Shown: positions 40,044 through 48,122 of the stretch, piece by piece | How positions within the stretch are numbered: the first letter of the stretch is position 1 | How the letters are laid out: every line of letters starts with the position of its first letter | NCBI RefSeq assembly: GCF_003205495.1 | Contig: NZ_QJRX01000002.1 | Coordinates: 310,001-374,000, forward strand | Direction: 5' to 3' | Length of the DNA stretch: 64,000 nt | From: Aquipseudomonas alcaligenes | GTDB taxonomy: Bacteria; Pseudomonadota; Gammaproteobacteria; Pseudomonadales; Pseudomonadaceae | Notes under the pieces: model-generated | What the model saw: only the letters and a program-made list of their open reading frames with translations | Told to the model about the DNA's origin: nothing | The model's database searches: none | Translations under genes and position numbers: made by a program

Positions 40044-41390
40044 TCAGTGTAGGGGGGCCAGCCAGGCATCTTGCCGGTGCAGGCGCCAGCCGAGAACGGC
40101 CAGGCTGAGCCCACGCATCAGCATAAAGCATAGGAGCGCCAGCCACAGGCCGTGGTTGCCCAGGTCGCGCAGCAGCCAGCCGAGGGCCAGGCCCAGGGCC
40201 ACGCTGACCAGCATGGCATTGCGCATCTCGCGGGCTCGGGTGGCGCCGATGAACAGGCCGTCGAGCAGGTAGCTCCACACCGCCACCAGCGGCAGGGCGG
40301 CCAGGTAGGGCAGGTACTGGTAGGCCACCGCGCGCACGGCGGCGATGTCGCTCTGCAGCTCGACGAACAGCCGGCCGCCGAGCAGGAACAGCAGGGCGAA
40401 CAGCAGGCTGCCGAGCAGCGACCAGCCGCCGGCCACCACCAGGGCGCGGCGCAGCGCCAGGCGGTCGCGCGCGCCGATGGCATGGCCGCACAGCGCCTCC
40501 ACCGCGTGGGCCAGGCCGTCGAGGGCAAAGGCGGCGAGCAGCAGGCCGTTGAGCAGCAGGGCGTTGGCCGCCACCGTGGCGTCGCCCAGGCGGGTGCCCT
40601 GCACGGTGATGAGGAAGAACACCAGGTGCAGGGCCAGGGTGCGGATCAGGATGTCGCGGTTCACCGCCAGCAGCGCGCGCCAGCTGTGCCACTGGCGCAG
40701 CGCCGCACGGTCGATCCGCCCGGGGTGGCGCTCGAGGGTGCGCCAGGCGAGGAACAGGCCGAGCAGGGCACCGCACCATTCGGCCAGCACCGAGGCGCGC
40801 GCCGAGCCGAGCACGCCCCAGTCCAGGCCGAGGACGAACCACAGGTTGAGGGCGACGTTGAGCAGGTTGGTGGTCAGCATCACCGCCAGTGCCCCGCGCG
40901 CGCTCTGCGTACCGAGCAGCCAGCCGATCAGCGCGGCCACCGCCAGAGTCGCCGGCAGGCCCAGCAGGCGCTCGTGGAAAAAGGCGCGGGTCAGCGCGTC
41001 GAGCTGCGCCGAGGGGCGCATCAGCTGCAGCGCCAGGTCGCTCAGGGGGATGGCCAGCAGGCCGACCAGCAGGGCGATCAGCCCGGCCAGGGCCAGGCTC
41101 TGCAGCAGCACCTGGCGCAGCGCGGCGCCGTCGCCGCGGCCCACCGCCTGGGCGGCGAACCCGGTGGCGCTCATGCGCAGGATGCCGAACACCCCCACCA
41201 GCATGGCGTACAGGCTGCCGCCCACGGCCACCGCACCGAGCTGGTGGGCGTGCGGCAAATGGCCGATCACCGCCGTATCCACCAGCGCCACCAGGGGCAC
41301 CGAGAGGTTGGACAGGATCATCGGCGCGGCCAGCGCCCAGACCCGCCTGTGGGTCGGGGCATGGCGCCAGGCGGCGAGCAGTGCGGGCAT
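40044..41390 (-). CDS. MATE family efflux transporter (DinF type)
   Basis: 448 residues from the ATG at 41390; an 18-codon upstream extension is possible. About 12 membrane segments in two bundles, with the MATE signatures RVWALAAPMILSNLSVPLVA, VDTAVIGHLPHAHQLGAVAV and GFAAQAVGRGDG. It is probably a cation-coupled exporter of small molecules; substrate unknown. It heads a likely three-gene unit MATE / GAF-GGDEF / DUF2214 with gaps below 10 bp. Confidence 0.9.
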   Translation of the reverse strand: MPALLAAWRHAPTHRRVWALAAPMILSNLSVPLVALVDTAVIGHLPHAHQLGAVAVGGSLYAMLVGVFGILRMSATGFAAQAVGRGDGAALRQVLLQSLALAGLIALLVGLLAIPLSDLALQLMRPSAQLDALTRAFFHERLLGLPATLAVAALIGWLLGTQSARGALAVMLTTNLLNVALNLWFVLGLDWGVLGSARASVLAEWCGALLGLFLAWRTLERHPGRIDRAALRQWHSWRALLAVNRDILIRTLALHLVFFLITVQGTRLGDATVAANALLLNGLLLAAFALDGLAHAVEALCGHAIGARDRLALRRALVVAGGWSLLGSLLFALLFLLGGRLFVELQSDIAAVRAVAYQYLPYLAALPLVAVWSYLLDGLFIGATRAREMRNAMLVSVALGLALGWLLRDLGNHGLWLALLCFMLMRGLSLAVLGWRLHRQDAWLAPLH

Positions 41391-41552
41391 GGGCGATTCC
41401 GGCAAAAGGCCGATTATAGGCGCGTAGGCATAGCGCAAAGCCATCTAACGCACTGCCTCGGATAGTCGCAAGTGCAAGGCCGGGCCCGCGCCGCGCCGGC
41501 TAGACTGCAAGCAACGGAGGGCCGCAGCAGGTCGCGGCCGAGGAGGTGCAGC

Positions 41553-42017
41553 ATGCGCATGGCCGAAACCCTGGCCCGCAGCCTGAAGCGGGCCGACTGT
41601 CATTACGATCTGGTCGAACACGATCATTCCGCCACCAGCCTGGAGTCGGCGCGCAAGGCGCGCATCCCGGCCGAGCGCATGGCCAAGTCGGTGGTACTCG
41701 ACGACCGCCGTGGCCACTACCTGATGGCCGTGCTGCCGGCCAACCGCCTGCTCGACCTGAACAAGGTGCACAAGGGCCCCTGGCGCTGGCAGCTGACCCG
41801 CGAGCAGAACCTCGGCAGCCTGTTCAAGGACTGCGAACGCGGCGCCATCCCGGCCATCGGCGAAGCCTACGGTATGGGCATGCTGATCGACCCGGCGCTG
41901 GCGCGACAGGCCGACATCTATCTGGAGGCCGGTGACCACGAGAGCCTGGTGCGTCTGCCGATCGAGGACTTCTTCCGCCTGGCGCCGAATGCCCAGCTCT
42001 GTGAGCTGAGCCAGTAG
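41553..42017 (+). CDS. YbaK/EbsC-family aminoacyl-tRNA deacylase
   Basis: 154 residues from the ATG at 41553 preceded by GAGGAGGTG. The single-domain fold (MAKSVVLDDRRGHYLMAVLP, IPAIGEAYGM) is that of YbaK/ProX proteins that hydrolyse mischarged aminoacyl-tRNAs. The conserved Lys of the family is in the MAKSVV segment. The specific substrate class is not assigned. It is divergent from the MATE gene and 84 bp before the macroglobulin gene. Confidence 0.85.
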   Translation: MRMAETLARSLKRADCHYDLVEHDHSATSLESARKARIPAERMAKSVVLDDRRGHYLMAVLPANRLLDLNKVHKGPWRWQLTREQNLGSLFKDCERGAIPAIGEAYGMGMLIDPALARQADIYLEAGDHESLVRLPIEDFFRLAPNAQLCELSQ

Positions 42018-42101
42018 CGAACTGCGTGGCGGTTCCTCGAAGGTGGTGGTCGGCTCGGCTATAGTGCTGAGCTTCCCACCTCACTCTTCCGAGAGTCTGC
42101 C

Positions 42102-45100
42102 ATGCATTGCAAAGGATTGTTTCTGGCCGTCGCGCTCGCGCTGCTGAGCGCCTGCGATTCCTCCACCCCCGATACCCCGGCGCCCGCCACCAGCCCCGCC
42201 GCCACGCAGGATGCGGCGCGGCCGGCGGTGGACCAGGCGGCACTGGCCAAGCGCTACGCCGGCCGCGAGCTGAGCGTGGCCGATGCCTCGGAAATACAGC
42301 TGGACGGCGCCAGCACCCTGTCGGTGAGCTTCAGCGTGCCGCTGGACCCGGACCAGGACTTCGCCAGCAAGCTGCACCTGGTCGACAAGAAGAGCGGCAA
42401 GGTCGACGGCGCCTGGGAGCTGTCGGACAACCTGATGGAGCTGCGCCTGCGCCACCTGGAACCGCGGCGCAGCCTGGTGCTGTCGGTCGACCCCGGCCTG
42501 CGTGCGATCAACGGCAGCGAACTGGCCGCCGAGTACAGTGCCACCCTCGACACCCGCGACCTGCAGCCCACGGTCGGCTTCGCCAGCCGTGGCTCGCTGC
42601 TGCCGACCCGCCTGGCCGAGGGCCTGCCGGTGATCGCGCTGAACGTCGACAAGGTCAACGTCGAGTTCTTCCGCATCAAGCAGGAGGCCCTGCCCAGCTT
42701 CCTCGCCCAGTGGGGGCGCAACGCCAACCTCGACACCTGGCAGTCGCGCGAGCTGCTGCCGATGGCCGAGCTGGTCTATGGCGGGCGCTTCGACCTCAAT
42801 CCGGCGCGCAACACCCGCGAGACCCTGCTGTTGCCGATCGCCGGCCTGGAGCCGTTCAAGCAGCCCGGCGTGTACCTGGCGGTGATGCGCCAGGCCGGTA
42901 CCTACAACTATTCGCAGCCGGCGACCCTGTTCACCTTGAGCGACATCGGCCTGTCGGTGCACCGCTACCACGGCCGCCTGGACGCCTTCGCCCAGGCCCT
43001 GGAAGGCGGCAAGGCGCTGGAGGGCGTGCAAGTCGAACTGCTCGGCGACAAGGGCCAGGTGCTGGCCAGCGCCGAGACCGACGACAGCGGCCATGCCGAG
43101 CTGCCATTGCCGGACAAGGCCACCCTGGTGCTGGCCCGCCAGGGCGAGCAGACCAGCCTGCTCAACCTCGGCAGCCCGGCCCTTGACCTGGCCGAGTTCG
43201 ACATCACCGGCCCGCTGGCCAACCCGCTGCAGTTCTTCGTGTTCGGCCCGCGCGACCTGTATCGCCCCGGCGAGCTGGTGCTGCTCAACGCCCTGCTGCG
43301 CGATGCCGACGGCCGCGCGGTGCAGCCGCAGCCGGTCAACGTGGAAGTGCGCCGGCCGGACGAGCAGGTCAGCCGCAAGTTCGTCTGGGAGCCCGGCGCG
43401 GGCGGCCTCTACCAATACAAACTGCAACTGGCCGGCGAGGCGCCGACCGGACGCTGGCAGCTGCTGTTCGACTTCGGCGGCGGTCGTCGCCAGGTCTACG
43501 AATTCCTGGTCGAGGACTTCCTCCCCGAGCGCCTGGCCCTGGAGCTGAAGGGCAGCGAGACGCCCATCGCGCCGAGCGACGAGGCGCGCTTTCAGGTCGA
43601 GGGGCGCTACCTCTACGGTGCGCCGGCCGCCGGCAACCGCCTCACCGGCCAGGTCTACGTGCGTCCGCTGCGCGAGGCGGTGGCGGCGCTGCCGGGCTAC
43701 CAGTTCGGCTCGGTCACCGAGGAGGAGCTGAGCCAGGACCTGGAGCTGGAGGAGACCACCCTGGACGCCCAGGGCAAGGCCACGGTCGGCGTGGAGAACC
43801 GCTGGGCCGAGGCCAAGTCGCCGCTGCAACTGATCCTCCAGGCCAGCCTGCAGGAATCCGGCGGCCGCCCGATCACCCGCCGCCTGGTGCAGCCGGTGTG
43901 GCCGGCCGAGCGCCTGCCGGGCCTGCGCGGCCTGTACGACGGCGACAGCGTGGACGGCGACGGCCTGGCCGAGTTCGAGATCCTGCTGGCCGACCCGGCC
44001 GGCAACAAGCTGGCCAGCGACAACCTGCAGGTGCGCCTGATCCGCGAGCGCCGCGACTACTACTGGAGCTTCTCGGAGAGCGAGGGCTGGAACTACCACT
44101 ACAACGAGAAGTTCCTCAACCTCGGCGAGGAGAGCATCCAGGTCGCCGCCGGCGGCACCGCCAAGGTCAGCTTCCCGGTGGAGTGGGGCCCCTATCGCGT
44201 CGAGGTGACCGACCCCCAGACCGGCCTCACCAGCAGCCTGCGCTTCTGGGCCGGCTACTCCTGGCAGGACAACACCGAGGGCGGTGCGGTGCGCCCGGAC
44301 CAGGTCAAGCTGGCGCTGGACAAACCGGCCTACGGCGCCGGCGACACCGCCACGGTCACCGTCACCCCGCCGGCCGCCGGCAGCGGCTACCTGATGGTCG
44401 AGTCCAGCGACGGTCCGCTGTGGTGGCAGGAGATCGAGGTGCCGGCCGAGGGCAAGAGCTTCGACATCCCGCTGGCCGAGGAGTGGGCGCGCCATGACCT
44501 GTACGTCAGCGCCCTGGTCATCCGCCCCGGCGAGCGCCAGGCCGGCGCCACGCCCAAGCGTGCCGTGGGCCTGCTGCACCTGCCGTTCGACCGCGCGCCG
44601 CGTCAGCTGCAGGTCAACCTGACGGCGCCGGAAAAGATGCGCCCGCAGCAGCCGCTGAAGGTCAGGGTGCAGGCCAAGAATGCTGACGGCAGCCCGGCGC
44701 AGAAGGTCAACGTGCTGGTGGCGGCGGTGGATGTCGGCATCCTCAACATCACCGAATACCAGACCCCCGATCCCTTCGCCGAGCTGTTCGGCCGCAAGGC
44801 CTACGGCGTCGACCAGCTCGACGTCTACGGCCAGCTGATCGAGGCCGGCCAGGGTCGCCTGGCCAAGCTGGCCTTCGGTGGCGACGCGGCGCTGGCCAAG
44901 GGCGGCAAGCGTCCGGACACCAGCGTCACCATAGTCGCGCTGCAGAGCGTGCCGATCGAACTGAACGCCCAGGGCGAAGGCGACGTCAGCCTGGACATCC
45001 CCGACTTCAACGGCGAACTGCGCCTGATGGCCCAGGCCTGGACCGACGAGCGCTACGGCATGGGCGAGGGCAAGACGGTGGTGGCCGCGCCGCTGGTGGC

Positions 45101-47006
45101 CGAGCTGTCGGCACCGCGCTTCCTCGCCGGTGGCGACCAGACCAGCCTGGCCCTGGACCTGACCAACCTGTCCGGCGCCACGCAGCAGCTCGACGTGCAA
45201 GTCGAGGCCGAGGGCCAGCTGAGCCTGGTCGAGACCCCCGCCGGCTACAGCGCGCCGCTGCAGCTCGAGCAGGCCCAGCGCACCACCCTGCGCATCCCGG
45301 TGCGCGCCGCCGGCGGCTATGGCGCCGGCATCGTGCGGGTCAGGGTCAACGGCCTGAGCCTGCCGGGCGAGAACCTGCCGGCCTTCGCCCGCGAGTGGCG
45401 CATCGGCGTGCGTTCGGCCTGGCCGGCGCAGCAGCGGCACCTGCGCAGCGTGCTGCAGGGCGACAGCTGGCAGCTGCCGGCCGGCACCCTGGCGGCCTTC
45501 GAGCCGGCCGGGCGCGAGGCGCTGCTCAGCGTCTCCAGTCGCCCGCCGCTGAACCTGGCCGAGCAGATCCAGGCGCTCAGGGCCTACCCCTATGGCTGCC
45601 TGGAGCAGACCACCAGCGGCCTGTACCCCTCGCTCTACGCCGACGCGGCGACGCTGCAGAAGCTCGGCCTGGAGGGTGAGCCGGACGAGCAGCGGCGCCG
45701 CTCCATCGAGATCGGCATCGAGCGCCTGCTCGGCATGCAGCGCTACAACGGCAGCTTCGGCCTGTGGGGCTCGGATAGCGAGGAAGAGTACTGGCTGACC
45801 GCCTACGTCACCGACTTCCTCCTGCGCGCCCGCGAGCAGGGCTTCGCCGTGCCGCCGGAGGCCCTGGAGAAGGCCAGCCAGCGCCTGCTGCGCTACCTGC
45901 AGGATCGCCAGCTGGTCGACGCCGGCTACAGCGACAACCTCGACCACACCCGCTTCGCCGTGCAGGCCTACGCCGGCCTGGTGCTGGCGCGCAGTCAGCA
46001 GGCGCCGCTGGGCAGCCTGCGTGCGCTGTACGACCGCCGCGGCGACGCCAAGTCCGGCCTGCCACTGGTGCAGCTGGCCGTGGCCCTGCAGAAGATGGGC
46101 GACAAGCCGCGCGCCGACGAGGCCCTGGCGCTCGGCCTGGGCCTCGGTCGCCAGCGTCAGGAGTGGCTGGCCGACTACGGCAGCCCGCTGCGCGACCAGG
46201 CGCTGATCTACGCCCTGCTGGAGGAGCACGACCTGGCCGGCGGCAGCCGCGACCAGCTGCTGTTCGCCCTGGCCGAAGAGCGCGCCGTGCAGGACTACCT
46301 GTCGACCCAGGAGCGCAATGCCCTGTTCCTCGCCGGCCGCGGCCTGATCAAGACCCCGGAAAAGAGCTGGAACGCCGTGCTCGAAGCCGGCGGCCAGGTG
46401 CGCGAGCTGAGCAACGCGCAGCCGGCGGTCAAACTGGACGGCGCCAGCCTGAGCGAGCCGCTGAGCCTGAGCACCGGCTTCGCCGACAAGCTCTACCAGC
46501 AGCTGACCATCTCCGGCTACCCGACCCAGGCGCCGGCGGCGCGCGGCAACAACCTCAGCATCGAGCGCGGCTTCTACGGCCTCGACGGCCGCCCGCTGGA
46601 CCTCGGCAACCTGGCCAGCGGCCAGCTGGTGCTGGTGCACCTGGCGGTGCGCGCCGAGGAGCGGGTGCCCGACGCCCTGGTGGTGGACCTGCTGCCGGCC
46701 GGCCTGGAGTTGGAAAACCAGAACCTGGCGCAGAGCGCTGCCAGCCTGGACGACGCCAGCAGCGCGGTGAAGGAGTGGCAGAAGGCGATGCAGAACGCTG
46801 CGATCAAGCACCAGGAGTTCCGCGACGACCGCTTCGTCGCCGCCGTCGACGTCAATGGCTACGACACCACCCATATGCTGTACCTGGCCCGCGCCGTCAC
46901 CCCCGGCAGCTACCGGGTACCGCCGCCTCAGGTCGAGTCGATGTACCGCCCGGCGTGGAACGCGGTGGGGGCGGCGCCGGCGCAACTGGTGGTGAGGGAG
47001 CGCTGA
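42102..47006 (+). CDS. yfhM: Bacterial alpha-2-macroglobulin (YfhM type), thioester-containing lipoprotein
   Basis: 1634 residues, close to E. coli YfhM. A lipoprotein signal ends LLSAC with lipidated C18; Asp at the next position favours inner-membrane retention. Tandem macroglobulin domains fill ~40-1000 (PRDLYRPGELVLLNALLRDA, the MG2 region). The thioester CLEQ is intact at C1166 in PYGCLEQTTSG, followed by the alpha-alpha toroid TED domain and C-terminal MG10. It is thought to trap proteases in the periplasm and to work with the peptidoglycan synthase PbpC, encoded downstream. A TATAGT at 42060-42065 could be its -10. The opposite strand is also open for 1682 codons, a high-GC codon-bias artefact. 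Confidence 0.93.
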   Translation: MHCKGLFLAVALALLSACDSSTPDTPAPATSPAATQDAARPAVDQAALAKRYAGRELSVADASEIQLDGASTLSVSFSVPLDPDQDFASKLHLVDKKSGKVDGAWELSDNLMELRLRHLEPRRSLVLSVDPGLRAINGSELAAEYSATLDTRDLQPTVGFASRGSLLPTRLAEGLPVIALNVDKVNVEFFRIKQEALPSFLAQWGRNANLDTWQSRELLPMAELVYGGRFDLNPARNTRETLLLPIAGLEPFKQPGVYLAVMRQAGTYNYSQPATLFTLSDIGLSVHRYHGRLDAFAQALEGGKALEGVQVELLGDKGQVLASAETDDSGHAELPLPDKATLVLARQGEQTSLLNLGSPALDLAEFDITGPLANPLQFFVFGPRDLYRPGELVLLNALLRDADGRAVQPQPVNVEVRRPDEQVSRKFVWEPGAGGLYQYKLQLAGEAPTGRWQLLFDFGGGRRQVYEFLVEDFLPERLALELKGSETPIAPSDEARFQVEGRYLYGAPAAGNRLTGQVYVRPLREAVAALPGYQFGSVTEEELSQDLELEETTLDAQGKATVGVENRWAEAKSPLQLILQASLQESGGRPITRRLVQPVWPAERLPGLRGLYDGDSVDGDGLAEFEILLADPAGNKLASDNLQVRLIRERRDYYWSFSESEGWNYHYNEKFLNLGEESIQVAAGGTAKVSFPVEWGPYRVEVTDPQTGLTSSLRFWAGYSWQDNTEGGAVRPDQVKLALDKPAYGAGDTATVTVTPPAAGSGYLMVESSDGPLWWQEIEVPAEGKSFDIPLAEEWARHDLYVSALVIRPGERQAGATPKRAVGLLHLPFDRAPRQLQVNLTAPEKMRPQQPLKVRVQAKNADGSPAQKVNVLVAAVDVGILNITEYQTPDPFAELFGRKAYGVDQLDVYGQLIEAGQGRLAKLAFGGDAALAKGGKRPDTSVTIVALQSVPIELNAQGEGDVSLDIPDFNGELRLMAQAWTDERYGMGEGKTVVAAPLVAELSAPRFLAGGDQTSLALDLTNLSGATQQLDVQVEAEGQLSLVETPAGYSAPLQLEQAQRTTLRIPVRAAGGYGAGIVRVRVNGLSLPGENLPAFAREWRIGVRSAWPAQQRHLRSVLQGDSWQLPAGTLAAFEPAGREALLSVSSRPPLNLAEQIQALRAYPYGCLEQTTSGLYPSLYADAATLQKLGLEGEPDEQRRRSIEIGIERLLGMQRYNGSFGLWGSDSEEEYWLTAYVTDFLLRAREQGFAVPPEALEKASQRLLRYLQDRQLVDAGYSDNLDHTRFAVQAYAGLVLARSQQAPLGSLRALYDRRGDAKSGLPLVQLAVALQKMGDKPRADEALALGLGLGRQRQEWLADYGSPLRDQALIYALLEEHDLAGGSRDQLLFALAEERAVQDYLSTQERNALFLAGRGLIKTPEKSWNAVLEAGGQVRELSNAQPAVKLDGASLSEPLSLSTGFADKLYQQLTISGYPTQAPAARGNNLSIERGFYGLDGRPLDLGNLASGQLVLVHLAVRAEERVPDALVVDLLPAGLELENQNLAQSAASLDDASSAVKEWQKAMQNAAIKHQEFRDDRFVAAVDVNGYDTTHMLYLARAVTPGSYRVPPPQVESMYRPAWNAVGAAPAQLVVRER

Positions 47007-47016
47007 ATGGGTCTGC

Positions 47017-47075
47017 GTAGCCCGGATGTAATCCGGGGACGGAGCCGCCTGGTTCCCGGATTGCATCCGGGCTAC
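47017..47075. repeat. REP doublet (copy 2) upstream of the REP transposase gene
   Basis: GTAGCCCGGATGTAATCCGGG is opposed by an inverted unit ending GATTGCATCCGGGCTAC after a short spacer. The first unit has one loop base changed relative to the other copies. It begins 10 bp after the yfhM stop. Confidence 0.9.
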
Positions 47076-47121
47076 GGCCGAGGATGAACTCTGAAGAACA
47101 CCGGACAAGGAGGTCTGGTCG

Positions 47122-47649
47122 ATGGTCAATTACCGGCGTGCCCGGATCGAGGGTGCTTGTTATTTTCTGACGCTGGCTCTGCAGGATCGAACCCAGGACT
47201 GTTTGGTACGGCATAGCGATGAACTTCGCGATGCAATAAGGCAGACCATTTGCGAGCGGCCGTTTCAGATACCTGCAACGGTGGTATTGCCCGATCACTT
47301 GCATCTGATGATGCAGTTGCCTAAGGGTGATGCCGATTTTTCCTGCAGAGTTCGCCGACTCAAATCGTTATTCGTTCGAGCTCTACGCGACAAGGGTTTT
47401 CCGGTGGCGCTTAACGAGCAAGGCGAGGCAAATGTCTGGCAGCGCCGTTTTTGGGAGCACTTGATACGTGATGAGGTGGATTTCGCCGTGCATGTGGATT
47501 ACATCCATTCCAATCCGCTCAAGCATGGCTTGGTCAGTCGGGTATGCGACTGGCCGTTCTCCAGTTTTCATCGCTATGTGGCGCGGGGATTATTGCCGGT
47601 TGATTGGTGTGGGAACGGTGACGGACTGATAGCCCGCGCCGGAGAGTGA
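47122..47649 (+). CDS. REP-associated tyrosine transposase (RAYT)
   Basis: 175 residues from the ATG at 47122 after AAGGAGGTC. Y1 HuH family: metal-binding H59-L-H61 in LPDHLHLMMQLP, catalytic tyrosine Y127 in HVDYIHSNPLKHGL, and the C-terminal WPFSSFHRYV segment typical of RAYTs. These enzymes cut single-stranded REP hairpins next to the GTAG tetranucleotide and are linked to REPIN spread. All key residues are present, so it may be active. Codon use is poorer in GC than in neighbouring genes, a sign of transfer or distinct history. Confidence 0.93.
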   Translation: MVNYRRARIEGACYFLTLALQDRTQDCLVRHSDELRDAIRQTICERPFQIPATVVLPDHLHLMMQLPKGDADFSCRVRRLKSLFVRALRDKGFPVALNEQGEANVWQRRFWEHLIRDEVDFAVHVDYIHSNPLKHGLVSRVCDWPFSSFHRYVARGLLPVDWCGNGDGLIARAGE

Positions 47650-47673
47650 GTTCCTGCACGGATTACCGAGGCC

Positions 47674-47733
47674 GTAGCCCGGATGCAATCCGGGAGCGGA
47701 GTTGCCTGCTTCCCCGGATTTCATCCGGGCTAC
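47674..47733. repeat. REP doublet (copy 3) downstream of the REP transposase gene
   Basis: GTAGCCCGGATGCAATCCGGG is paired with an inverted unit ending TTTCATCCGGGCTAC. It starts 24 bp after the transposase stop. The inverted unit has a loop change (TTTC) relative to the usual TTGC. Confidence 0.9.
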
Positions 47734-47751
47734 GGGTGCCTTGAGCGCAAT

Positions 47752-48090
47752 TCAACTCACGATCAAACTCAACAACCACAACCCCAGCAACCCATAGACC
47801 ACCATGCGCACGAAGGCCTTGCGCAGGCCGGCGCGGACGGCGGCGTAGAGCAGCAACAGGCCGCAGACCATGGCGACGATGCTGAGCAGGTCGACGTCGG
47901 TGCCCAGTGCGCTGGCCAGGCCGTCGAGGAAGCTGCGGCCGATGTCGGCGAACAGGCCGAAGAAGCCGCTGAGGGCGTCGACGATGAAACGGATCAGGGT
48001 GCCGAGGGCATGGCCCAGCCATTCGAAGAAGTCTTGGATCAAGGTATGAATATCCGCAGGGCCGGTAAGGGTTGCCGCGCAGCATGCCAT
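47752..48090 (-). CDS. Small membrane protein of unknown function
   Basis: 112 residues, with two or three hydrophobic helices (ALGTLIRFIVDALSGFFGLF, LLSIVAMVCGLLLLYAAVRA, VRMVVYGLLGLWLLSLIVS). It resembles the small, poorly described inner-membrane proteins that occur near cell-envelope genes. It is divergent from pbpC with a 32-bp gap, so the two promoters must overlap the gene starts. No domain is recognised. The open frame, membrane pattern and position argue for a real gene, but the exact start is uncertain; another candidate ATG lies at 48085 in a different frame. Confidence 0.6.
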   Translation of the reverse strand: MACCAATLTGPADIHTLIQDFFEWLGHALGTLIRFIVDALSGFFGLFADIGRSFLDGLASALGTDVDLLSIVAMVCGLLLLYAAVRAGLRKAFVRMVVYGLLGLWLLSLIVS

Positions 48091-48122
48091 AGCCGATGCC
48101 CCTCGCGCAGCGAGGGCCGGCG

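Larger units (their letters stand above)
47017..47733 (+). mobile_element. REP transposase unit bracketed by two REP doublets
   Basis: A Y1 transposase gene with a REP doublet on each side, inserted between yfhM and the small gene next to pbpC. The whole unit is under 720 bp and visibly less GC-rich than its neighbours. RAYT genes in pseudomonads are usually single-copy, domesticated and flanked by the REP family they mobilise, as here. Confidence 0.85.

Noticed and set aside
42081..47129. A 1682-codon open frame antisense to the macroglobulin gene
   Set aside because: It mirrors yfhM almost end to end, is dominated by Gln, Ala, Val, Gly and His in no recognisable domain, and is expected from strong third-position GC bias. 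The sense strand encodes a well-known family with intact motifs.
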